Made by a program: the position numbers and the translations under genes. The notes under the pieces were generated by a model that was not told where the DNA came from, did no database searches, and saw only the letters and a program-made list of their open reading frames with translations. A stretch of 64,000 nt of DNA from Bradyrhizobium sp. 1 (GTDB lineage: Bacteria > Pseudomonadota > Alphaproteobacteria > Rhizobiales > Xanthobacteraceae), in contig NZ_JADPJH010000022.1 of the NCBI RefSeq assembly GCF_023073315.1, positions 617,917-681,916 of the forward strand, written 5' to 3'. Below are positions 35,798 to 42,796 of the stretch, in pieces (position 1 is the stretch's first letter; each line of letters starts with the position of its first letter).

Positions 35798-36346
35798 TTA
35801 TTCGAAGCTGCGGGTTTCGTCGGTCAAAGGCGGCAATGGAAACAGATCACGCCCCGATGCGAGGCTGAGCACATTGCCCACGAGTTGCAGCGCCAGCCGC
35901 AGCACCAGAACGCCGCAGCCGAACGGGACCAGCGCCGCCGAAATCCATGTCGGCCACGGAATGGCGCCGGCGAGCACGTCGTGCTGCTCGTAGTTCTCCA
36001 ACGCCCGCTCGAACCCGACCTTCGAGATCAGGATAAAGACAAACAGTCCCGTGAGCGCGGTGACGATTTCCGACAGACGCCGCCCGGCTGGCGGCGCGCG
36101 CGACAGCAGGATGTCGACGCCGACATGCGCATGCACGCGCAAGGTATCCGACAGCGTCAGGAAGAACACGCCGGCCGTCAGATAAAGGCCGATCAGGTCG
36201 TAGGTGAACGAAAGCGGACTATTCAGGACGTAGCGCATGAAAACGTCGGCCACGACCAGTGCCATGATCGCGAACAGCGAAATCGCCGCGATCACCGTGA
36301 GCGCGCGCTCCAGCATGCCGAGAACATCGATCGCCCGCTTGATCAC
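35798..36346 (-). CDS. dctQ: TRAP transporter small permease, DctQ family
   Basis: 182 residues, four membrane helices, with the family motif VADVFMRYVLNSPLSFTYDL. It partners DctM. It lies 31 bp after the binding-protein gene and 12 bp before the large permease, the standard TRAP P-Q-M order. Confidence 0.92.
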   Translation of the reverse strand: MIKRAIDVLGMLERALTVIAAISLFAIMALVVADVFMRYVLNSPLSFTYDLIGLYLTAGVFFLTLSDTLRVHAHVGVDILLSRAPPAGRRLSEIVTALTGLFVFILISKVGFERALENYEQHDVLAGAIPWPTWISAALVPFGCGVLVLRLALQLVGNVLSLASGRDLFPLPPLTDETRSFE

Positions 36347-36377
36347 CTTTGACGCCTCCTTGCGCTGTCGTGTGGAG

Positions 36378-37406
36378 TTACTTGGCGCCGCCGGCGGCGA
36401 GCAGACCTTCGAACTCCTTCAGCGCGGCGGATGCCTGCTTGCCACGACTGTCGAGACCAGCCGCCCATTCCTGACCGACGCCCTTCAGCTTGTCCTTCAT
36501 CTCGGCGCGCGTCGCTTCCGGAAGCGGATCGAAGCTGACGCCCTGGTCCTTGAGATGTTTCGTGGTCACCTCGCCCTCCTTTTCGACGCCGGCGCAGGCC
36601 TGCGGCGTGATCGCTTCCGAAGCCTCGTTCATCGCCGTCTTCACATTATCGGGCAGCTTGTCCCAGACCGACTGGTTGATGGAATAGGCGACGATGAAGC
36701 TGCCGAAGCTGACGCCTTCGGTGGCGTGCTTGACCAGCTTGTCGAGGCCGTAGGACACGACGCTGTCGAGCGGGAACAGCAGGCCGTCCATGGTGCCGCG
36801 CGACAGCGACTCGTAGGCATCGGGCGCGGCCATGCGCACCGGAACGGCGTTGAGGGCACGCAAGGTCAGGTCCTGCGCGCCGCCTGTGGTGCGCAACTTC
36901 AGGCCCTGCATGTCCTTGGTCGTTTCCACCTTCGACTTGATGGTCCACACCTGGTAGGGCGGCAGCACCACGGCCATCAGCAGCTTGATCTTGTTGGGTG
37001 CGTATTCCTGCTTGGCCAGAATGCCTTCGCGCGCGGTCTTCCAGTAAGCGAGCGTCCCCTGACAGCTGGTCGCAAACGCGCCCGGCAGTTGCGCGACTTC
37101 CGACAGCGGCATCTTGTCGGAAACATAGGACGGCCCGATGTAGCCGATGTCGACCACGCCGGACTGCGTCAGCCGCAGCATGTCCGCGGCCTTTCCGATC
37201 TGCTGGTTCGGATAATAGGTGAAGGTCACCGCGCCGTTGGTGCGCTTGGTGACGTCGTCCATCCAGGGCTTGAGCATCAGGCGGACGAGATAGTGTCCGG
37301 CGGGGAAGCTATCGGCGACCTTCAGCTCGAGTGCCTGCGCCTGAAGTGTCGAGACCGGCAGCGAAAGAGCGAGCGCTGCGGCAGCCCGGACCAGATTCGT
37401 CTTCAT
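36378..37406 (-). CDS. dctP: TRAP transporter substrate-binding protein, DctP family
   Basis: 342 residues from ATG 37404-37406, with GGGAG 8 bases upstream. Sec signal MKTNLVRAAAALALSLPVST followed by LQAQA. The mature part has VADSFPAGHYLVRLMLKPWM, YYPNQQIGKAADMLRLTQSG and the conserved Arg block LKLRTTGGAQDLTLRALNAV, where Arg normally holds a substrate carboxylate. It delivers an organic acid to DctQM. First gene of a six-gene minus-strand run that also encodes a dehydrogenase, ligase and CoA-transferase, facing a CoA-transferase operon. Confidence 0.93.
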   Translation of the reverse strand: MKTNLVRAAAALALSLPVSTLQAQALELKVADSFPAGHYLVRLMLKPWMDDVTKRTNGAVTFTYYPNQQIGKAADMLRLTQSGVVDIGYIGPSYVSDKMPLSEVAQLPGAFATSCQGTLAYWKTAREGILAKQEYAPNKIKLLMAVVLPPYQVWTIKSKVETTKDMQGLKLRTTGGAQDLTLRALNAVPVRMAAPDAYESLSRGTMDGLLFPLDSVVSYGLDKLVKHATEGVSFGSFIVAYSINQSVWDKLPDNVKTAMNEASEAITPQACAGVEKEGEVTTKHLKDQGVSFDPLPEATRAEMKDKLKGVGQEWAAGLDSRGKQASAALKEFEGLLAAGGAK

Positions 37407-37489
37407 ATCGTTCTCCCTCACGCGTCCCCATGCCGAAGGTGGCAGCCTCATGCCGCCAGCCGTCCGGCCCTCGCTCCATTTCTTGCTTG

Positions 37490-37633
37490 AGGAAGATGTA
37501 CATATGTGTGAATTTATCTGTCAAGTATATGAACTAAGCATGCGGCTATGCTCCGCTGGACGGCATAGTGGGATTGACACCCATATTTTCTGAACTCTAA
37601 CTCCATGCATATGAATTTACCCCACGAGGCCCC
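37490..37633. promoter_or_regulatory. Divergent promoter region with two CATATG-AATTTA operator-like sites
   Basis: Two related sites, CATATGTGTGAATTTA (37501-37516) and CATATGAATTTA (37608-37619), sit in the divergent gap. A minus-strand TTGACA (37524-37519) and a plus-strand TTGACA (37574-37579) give -35 candidates for the TRAP operon and the CoA-transferase operon; the -10 boxes are weak. The sites lie where a repressor would block both promoters. The IclR gene at 40207 is the natural candidate. Spacing and motif are seen; the binding protein is inference. Confidence 0.5.
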
Positions 37634-38836
37634 ATGGGACCGCTCGCCGGCTTCACCATTCTCGACCTGACATCGGTGCTGATGGGCCCCTACGGCACCC
37701 AGGTGCTGGCGGACATGGGCGCAGACATCATCAAGGTCGAAAGCCCCGAGGGCGACATCGTTCGCCAGATCGGTCCCGGCCGCACCCCCGGCATGGGCGG
37801 GATGTTTCTCAATGCCAACCGTGGCAAGCGCAGCATCGTGCTCGACCTGAAGAAGCCTGAAGGGCGCGACGCGCTGTTGCGGCTGGCGAAGGGCGCTAAT
37901 GCGCTCGTCTATAATGTGCGCCCGCAGGCGATGGCGCGGCTCGGCCTCGATTACGAAGCGCTTCGCGCGATCAATCCCGCCCTCGTCTATGTCGGCGCGT
38001 TCGGCTACGGCCAGTCCGGCCCCTATGCCGCAAAACCCGCTTACGACGATCTGATCCAGGGCGCCGCGACCATTCCGACGCTGCTCGCGGCGGCCGGCGA
38101 CGGCACGCCGCGCTACGTCCCCGTCACCATCGCCGACCGCATCGTCGGCTTGATGATGGTCAACGCGATCATGGGCGGGCTGATGCATCAGAGCCGCACC
38201 GGCGTGGGCCAGCGCATCGATGTGCCGATGTTCGAATCGATGACGGAGTTCGTGCTGGTCGATCATCTGGGCGGACTCACCTACGATCCGCCGCTCGACC
38301 ATGGCGGCTACGCCCGCCTGCTCTCGCGCTATCGAAAGCCCTACAAGACCAGCGACGGCTATCTCTGCGTTCTCATCTACAACGACAAGCACTGGCGCAG
38401 CTTTTTCGAGGCGATCGGCCGGGTGGAATTCCTGCAGCAGCCGCGCTTTGCCAACCACGCGGCCCGCACAAAGCACATCGACGAGATCTACGAAGAGATC
38501 GGCCACATCTTCGCAACGCGCACCACCGCGGAATGGCGCGAGCTGCTGGAGCGCGCCGACATTCCGGTGATGTCGATGCATACGCTGGAGACGATCCAGG
38601 ACGATCCGCATCTCAAGGCGATCGACTTCTTCCGGACGGTGGATCACCCCGTGGAAGGCCGCATCCGCCAGATGCGCGTGCCCTCGACCTGGAGTGTGAC
38701 CCAGCCCGAACCCGCCGGCCCCGCGCCGACGCTCGGCCAGCACGGCCGCGACATTTTGCGCGAAGCCGGCTTCTCAAGTGACGAGATCGCGCAGCTCGCA
38801 GGGCAAAAAGCAGTTCACCTGGCCACGCCGCCGTAA
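37634..38836 (+). CDS. Class III (CaiB/BaiF) CoA-transferase
   Basis: 400 residues. Family blocks: VLADMGADIIKVESPEGD, RGKRSIVLDLKKPEGRD, GRTG-like glycine loop FGYGQSGPYA, and the catalytic Asp in QRIDVPMFESM. It moves CoA between a carboxylic acid and an acyl-CoA donor such as succinyl-CoA. Followed by a MaoC hydratase and a CitE-like lyase, it matches the itaconate / citramalate route (CoA transfer, hydration, cleavage). Substrate assignment is inference. Confidence 0.92.
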   Translation: MGPLAGFTILDLTSVLMGPYGTQVLADMGADIIKVESPEGDIVRQIGPGRTPGMGGMFLNANRGKRSIVLDLKKPEGRDALLRLAKGANALVYNVRPQAMARLGLDYEALRAINPALVYVGAFGYGQSGPYAAKPAYDDLIQGAATIPTLLAAAGDGTPRYVPVTIADRIVGLMMVNAIMGGLMHQSRTGVGQRIDVPMFESMTEFVLVDHLGGLTYDPPLDHGGYARLLSRYRKPYKTSDGYLCVLIYNDKHWRSFFEAIGRVEFLQQPRFANHAARTKHIDEIYEEIGHIFATRTTAEWRELLERADIPVMSMHTLETIQDDPHLKAIDFFRTVDHPVEGRIRQMRVPSTWSVTQPEPAGPAPTLGQHGRDILREAGFSSDEIAQLAGQKAVHLATPP

Positions 38837-38881
38837 AGGGCAGCGCGGGCCAAATCGCAACAAGACAGGGAGGAAACCGCG

Positions 38882-39334
38882 ATGGCCGGACTTTATTTCG
38901 AAGAGTTTTCCGTGGGCCAGGAGTTCAGGCATCCGCTGAGCCGGACCGTCACGGAAATGGACAACACCATGTTCAGCCTGCTGACGCTGAACCCGCAGCC
39001 GCTGCATATCGACGCGCATTTCTCCGAAAAGACCGAGTTCGGCCAGCGCATTTTCAACAGCCTTTACACCCTCGGCATCATGATCGGCATGACGGTCTAT
39101 GATACGACCATGGGGACCACCGTCGCCAATCTCGGCATGACCGACGTCACTTTTCCAAAACCGGTCTTCCATGGCGATACCTTGCGGGCGACGACGAAGG
39201 TGCTTTCGTTGAGGGAATCCAAATCGCGGCCCAAGGCGGGCATCGTCGAGTTCGAGCACCACGCTTTGAACCAGAACGACGAGATCGTCGGCAAATGCCG
39301 CCGCATGGCGATGATGCACAAGAGGCCGGTCTGA
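38882..39334 (+). CDS. MaoC-type enoyl-CoA hydratase
   Basis: 150 residues, single hot-dog domain. The active-site segment is FSLLTLNPQPLHIDAHFS. The classic hydratase-2 Asp of G-D-x-N-P-L-H is replaced by an Asn-Pro-Gln-Pro-Leu-His version, a variant I associate with mesaconyl- or itaconyl-CoA-type hydratases. It would hydrate the CoA ester made by the preceding transferase. Its stop shares a base with the next start (TGATG), so it is coupled to the lyase. Confidence 0.88.
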   Translation: MAGLYFEEFSVGQEFRHPLSRTVTEMDNTMFSLLTLNPQPLHIDAHFSEKTEFGQRIFNSLYTLGIMIGMTVYDTTMGTTVANLGMTDVTFPKPVFHGDTLRATTKVLSLRESKSRPKAGIVEFEHHALNQNDEIVGKCRRMAMMHKRPV

Positions 39335-40185
39335 TGCGTTCGATGCTGTTCGTGCCGGGCGATTCCCCGCGCAAATTCGAGAAGGCGAGCGAAGGCAATG
39401 CCGACGCGCTGATCATCGACCTCGAGGATTCCGTCGTCACCGACAAGAAGCCAGAGGCGCGCGGGTTGACGCTCGCCATGCTGAAGGGCCGCAGCAAGCC
39501 ACACCAGCTCTATGTCCGCGTCAATGCGCTCGACACCGACATGACGCTCGCCGATCTCGCCGCGGTGATGCCGGGCAAGCCCGACGGCATCGTGCTGCCG
39601 AAATCGCAAGGCGGTGATAATGTGCGGCAGGTCTCAACCTGGCTCGAAGCCCTGGAAGCTGCGTCCGGCATCACGGTCGGCGCGACACGCATCGTCTGCG
39701 TCGCGACTGAGACTGCCAGCTCGATCTTCGGACTCGGCAGCTACAAGGGCTGCTCCCCTCGCCTCGCCGGCCTGATGTGGGGCGCGGAGGATCTCTCGGC
39801 TTCGCTGGGCGCCACCGAGAAGGCGAGCGGCGGCGTGTTCCATAGCCCCTATCGTCTTGCGCGCGATCTCTGCCTGATGGCGGCCGCCGCCGCCGAGGTC
39901 GCGCCGATCGACACGGTCTATACCGACATCGACAATCTGGCGGGCCTCGAACAGGAAACGCGCGCAGCGCGCCGCGACGGTTTTTCGGCGAAGGCGCTGA
40001 TCCACCCCAAACATGTCGATGTTGTCAACGCGGCCTTCGAGCCGACGGAAGCCGAGCGCAATTGGGCGGAGAAGGTGATCGCGGCGTTCGCGGGCAATCC
40101 GAACTCCGGTACGCTGCGTCTCGACGGCCAGATGATCGACAAGCCGCATCTTCGCGCCGCGAAGAAAATCCTCGGCCAGCCCTAG
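39334..40185 (+). CDS. CitE-like acyl-CoA lyase (HpcH/HpaI aldolase family)
   Basis: 283 residues from ATG 39334, which overlaps the MaoC stop. Metal and substrate residues are intact: LIIDLEDSV (Asp/Glu), the Glu of CVATETASSIF and the Asp of MWGAEDLSASLGA. Family members cleave malyl-, methylmalyl- or citramalyl-CoA to acetyl-CoA or propionyl-CoA plus a keto acid. With the two preceding genes, (S)-citramalyl-CoA to acetyl-CoA plus pyruvate is the best guess. The C-terminal extension with LRAAKKILGQ is typical. Confidence 0.9.
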   Translation: MRSMLFVPGDSPRKFEKASEGNADALIIDLEDSVVTDKKPEARGLTLAMLKGRSKPHQLYVRVNALDTDMTLADLAAVMPGKPDGIVLPKSQGGDNVRQVSTWLEALEAASGITVGATRIVCVATETASSIFGLGSYKGCSPRLAGLMWGAEDLSASLGATEKASGGVFHSPYRLARDLCLMAAAAAEVAPIDTVYTDIDNLAGLEQETRAARRDGFSAKALIHPKHVDVVNAAFEPTEAERNWAEKVIAAFAGNPNSGTLRLDGQMIDKPHLRAAKKILGQP

Positions 40186-40206
40186 ATCAGGACGCAAAGC
40201 CCCGCC

Positions 40207-40947
40207 ATGATCGTTCGCCAAGCCGCAAATGTTCTGGAGATCATGGAATTTTTCGCGCAGACGAGGAAGCCGGCGACGCTTGCCGAGATCGCCGATCATT
40301 TCGGCTGGCCGCGCTCGTCGACCTTCAATTTGCTCGCGACGCTGTCGGAGAAGGGCTATCTCTATGAGCCGCGGCCGCGCGCCGGCTTCTATCCGACGCC
40401 GCGATGGCTGGCGATGGCGCGGATGATCTCCGAGGTCGAGCCGTTGCCGACTTGGACCCACACGCTGATCGCCGATCTCTCTGCCGAGACCGGCGAGACC
40501 GCATCCATCGTGGCACCGGCCGGCGTGATGGCCGTGTTCATCGACGTCGTCGAATCCCAAGCCGCGATCCGCTATTTCGCGACCATCGGCCATCGCGTTC
40601 CGATCCACGCCACCGCCAGCGGCCGCGCGCTGCTGCTGCAATATTCGCAGGAAGAGCGCGATGCCGTCTATCGCAAGATCGAGTTCAAGCAATACGGTCC
40701 CTCGACGCCGATCAGCATCGAGGCTGTGGAACTCGAGCTGCGCAACTCGGTCTCGCGCGGTTACTGCCAGAGTTTTGCCGATTACAGCCGCGACCTCGCC
40801 GGCGCCGCGATTCCGCTGCCGATTGGAGATCGCAGGCTCTCGGTCGTCGTTGCGGGCCCTGAGTTTCGGATTGGCCCGAAGGTCGTGGAAGTGGCTGCGC
40901 TGATCGCGCGTACTGTCGACCGGCTGCGGCCGAAGGCGGCTGCGTAA
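40207..40947 (+). CDS. IclR-family transcriptional regulator
   Basis: 246 residues. N-terminal winged helix: ANVLEIMEFFAQTRKPATLA, then EIADHFGWPRSSTFNLLATL. C-terminal effector domain: TASGRALLLQYSQEERDAVY and SRGYCQSFADYSRDLAGAAI. It lies 21 bp after the lyase in the same operon and probably represses both its own operon and the divergent TRAP operon until a pathway acid or CoA ester is present. Confidence 0.93.
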   Translation: MIVRQAANVLEIMEFFAQTRKPATLAEIADHFGWPRSSTFNLLATLSEKGYLYEPRPRAGFYPTPRWLAMARMISEVEPLPTWTHTLIADLSAETGETASIVAPAGVMAVFIDVVESQAAIRYFATIGHRVPIHATASGRALLLQYSQEERDAVYRKIEFKQYGPSTPISIEAVELELRNSVSRGYCQSFADYSRDLAGAAIPLPIGDRRLSVVVAGPEFRIGPKVVEVAALIARTVDRLRPKAAA

Positions 40948-40962
40948 CGCGGGTGCGGATTC

Positions 40963-41754
40963 CTACGGCGCGACCTTGTCGGCGTTGAACCCGTTGCCGT
41001 CGAGCGCACGACGCACCGTGCCGTCCGCCTTGGCCTCACCCATGAAATGCGCGGCCCAGACCTTCGCTGCCGCCTTGCCCTTCGGCACGACCACAACCAC
41101 GCCAGTCGACTGGATCACTTCATCCAGCACCTTCGTTCCCGGCAGTTTTCGCGAGAGGTCCTCTAAAGCCCCCATGCCCATCGCGAGCGCATCAAGCTCG
41201 CCCTTGCCAATCAGCTCGGCCGCCTCCTCGGGCTTCACGAACTTCTTCAGCCTAGCCTGCTTCAGCGACTTCTCGACCGTACGCGACGTCGACGTCCCCT
41301 CGATACAGCCGACCCGCATTCCCGCGCGATCGACATCCGCCACCGAACGGATGTCCGAGCCGGCGCGCACGAGATAGCCGCTCATATAGGCGACGTAAGC
41401 CGGGCCCTGGTCCACGAAGGCCTCACGCTTGACGTCCGCCGGCATGAAGGAGAGATCCCAGACGTCCTTGTCGCTGGCGGCTGCGATCTCGTCGGAGCTC
41501 TGGTATTCGACGAGCTGAAGGGGAACGTGCAGCTTGTCGGCCGCGGCCTTTGCGAGATCGACGGTGACGCCGTGCGGCTTGCCGGTCGAGGGATCTCGCG
41601 TCGTCCAAAACGCCGACGCGGCAGGGCCGACGGCCACCGCCACGCGCAACGCTCCCGAGGGCACGATGTCGGCGAGGCCTTCGGCTTTCACGCTGGGAAT
41701 GTCGGTCATCGCGAAGGCCAAACCCAACACAACAATCAAACCATGCCGCAACAT
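40963..41754 (-). CDS. Extracellular solute-binding protein, family 3
   Basis: 263 residues with a Sec signal (MLRHGLIVVLGLAFAMTDIP, then SVKAEG). The mature sequence has LRVAVAVGPAASAFW, HGVTVDLAKAAADKLHVPLQ and VGCIEGTSTSRTVEKSLKQA, the polar-amino-acid/ectoine type pattern. No ABC permease or ATPase is beside it, so it either pairs with a distant transporter or serves as a periplasmic sensor or ligand carrier for this cluster. It is last in the long minus-strand run. Confidence 0.87.
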   Translation of the reverse strand: MLRHGLIVVLGLAFAMTDIPSVKAEGLADIVPSGALRVAVAVGPAASAFWTTRDPSTGKPHGVTVDLAKAAADKLHVPLQLVEYQSSDEIAAASDKDVWDLSFMPADVKREAFVDQGPAYVAYMSGYLVRAGSDIRSVADVDRAGMRVGCIEGTSTSRTVEKSLKQARLKKFVKPEEAAELIGKGELDALAMGMGALEDLSRKLPGTKVLDEVIQSTGVVVVVPKGKAAAKVWAAHFMGEAKADGTVRRALDGNGFNADKVAP

Positions 41755-41803
41755 CTTGCGCCTCCAAAGTTGGACGATTGCGTCAGCAAAGCCGGCAGTC
41801 CGC

Positions 41804-41941
41804 TCCCTCGCCCCGTTCTTACGGGGAGAGGGTAGGGGTGAGGGGCTGCTTCCGCAACGATGGTGACAGTGAGACTCGCAGAGAGTCCCCTCACCCGCCG
41901 CGCTTTGCGCGTCGGCCTCTCCCCGCGTGCGGGGAGAGGCG
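41804..41941. repeat. Dispersed repeat with GGGGAGAGG arms
   Basis: A block CCCCGTTCTTACGGGGAGAG ... GGGGTGAGGGG on the left is answered by CCCCTCACCC ... CTCTCCCCGCGTGCGGGGAG on the right. Both ends can form a local hairpin, and the whole unit a larger one. It is a familiar rhizobial intergenic element, here between the FAH-family gene and the solute-binding-protein gene. Confidence 0.75.
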
Positions 41942-41946
41942 AAAAG

Positions 41947-42738
41947 TCAGACAATCTTGATCGACATATCCGGCAGGCCCTCGAGCTTGCACAGGAGCAC
42001 ATCGCCCTTCACCACCGGGCCGACATTCTCCGGCGTGCCGGAATAGATGATGTCGCCGGCCTTCAGCTCGAACGCTTCCGACAGCTTTGCGATCTGCTCG
42101 GCGACGCTCCAGATCATCTTGCTGAGATCCGAGCTCTGCTTCACCGTGCCGTTGATCGCGAGCGAAATCGCGCCTTTCTCGAAATGGCCGGTCTTGCTCG
42201 CGGGGTGGATCGGTCCGATCACCGCCGCGTGGTCAAAGCTCTTGCCGATCTCCCACGGCTTCTTTTCCGCGGCCATGCCGTTCTGGAGATCACGCCGTGT
42301 CATGTCGAGGCCGAGCGCGTAGCCATAGACATGCTCAAGCGCCTTGTCCGCCGGGATGTTGCTGCCGCCCGATTTCAGTGCGGCAACCAGCTCGACCTCG
42401 TGGTGATAGTTCTTGGTCAGCGACGGATAGGGATGGTCCGCGACCTCGCCGACCGCGACGTTCTGGATCGCGTCGGTCGGCTTTTGGAAGAAGAACGGCG
42501 GCTCGCGGTTCGGATCCGAGCCGCGCTCGATCGCATGCGCGGCGTAGTTGCGGCCGATGCAGTAGATGCGGCGGACCTGGAACACACTGGTTTCGCCGAC
42601 GATCGGGATCGCGACCATCGGCACCGCGAAGATCGGCTTGGGTGCGGCCTGCGCTACGGCTGGCGCGGCGTCGGCGAAGCCGGCCGCAGTCATCGCGGCT
42701 GCGGCCGTGAGCACGTCACGTCGAGAGGTCTTTGTCAT
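41947..42738 (-). CDS. Fumarylacetoacetate-hydrolase family protein with a Tat signal
   Basis: 263 residues from ATG 42736-42738, with AGGAA upstream; a longer frame to 43131 overlaps the next gene and is rejected. The N terminus MTKTSRRDVLTAAAAMTAAG carries a twin-arginine motif, followed by a hydrophobic stretch and AVAQA cleavage site. The FAH domain has YCIGRNYAAHAIERG, the metal-binding YHHEVELVAALK, YALGLDMTRRDLQ and IIYSGTPENVGPV. Members cleave acylpyruvates or decarboxylate ring-fission products. Export by Tat is unusual for this family. Confidence 0.9.
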   Translation of the reverse strand: MTKTSRRDVLTAAAAMTAAGFADAAPAVAQAAPKPIFAVPMVAIPIVGETSVFQVRRIYCIGRNYAAHAIERGSDPNREPPFFFQKPTDAIQNVAVGEVADHPYPSLTKNYHHEVELVAALKSGGSNIPADKALEHVYGYALGLDMTRRDLQNGMAAEKKPWEIGKSFDHAAVIGPIHPASKTGHFEKGAISLAINGTVKQSSDLSKMIWSVAEQIAKLSEAFELKAGDIIYSGTPENVGPVVKGDVLLCKLEGLPDMSIKIV

Positions 42739-42796
42739 GGTTCTGTTCCTGGCTTGGGCACTCGTTTCCTGCGTGGCTATTCTTAGGGCGAAACAC

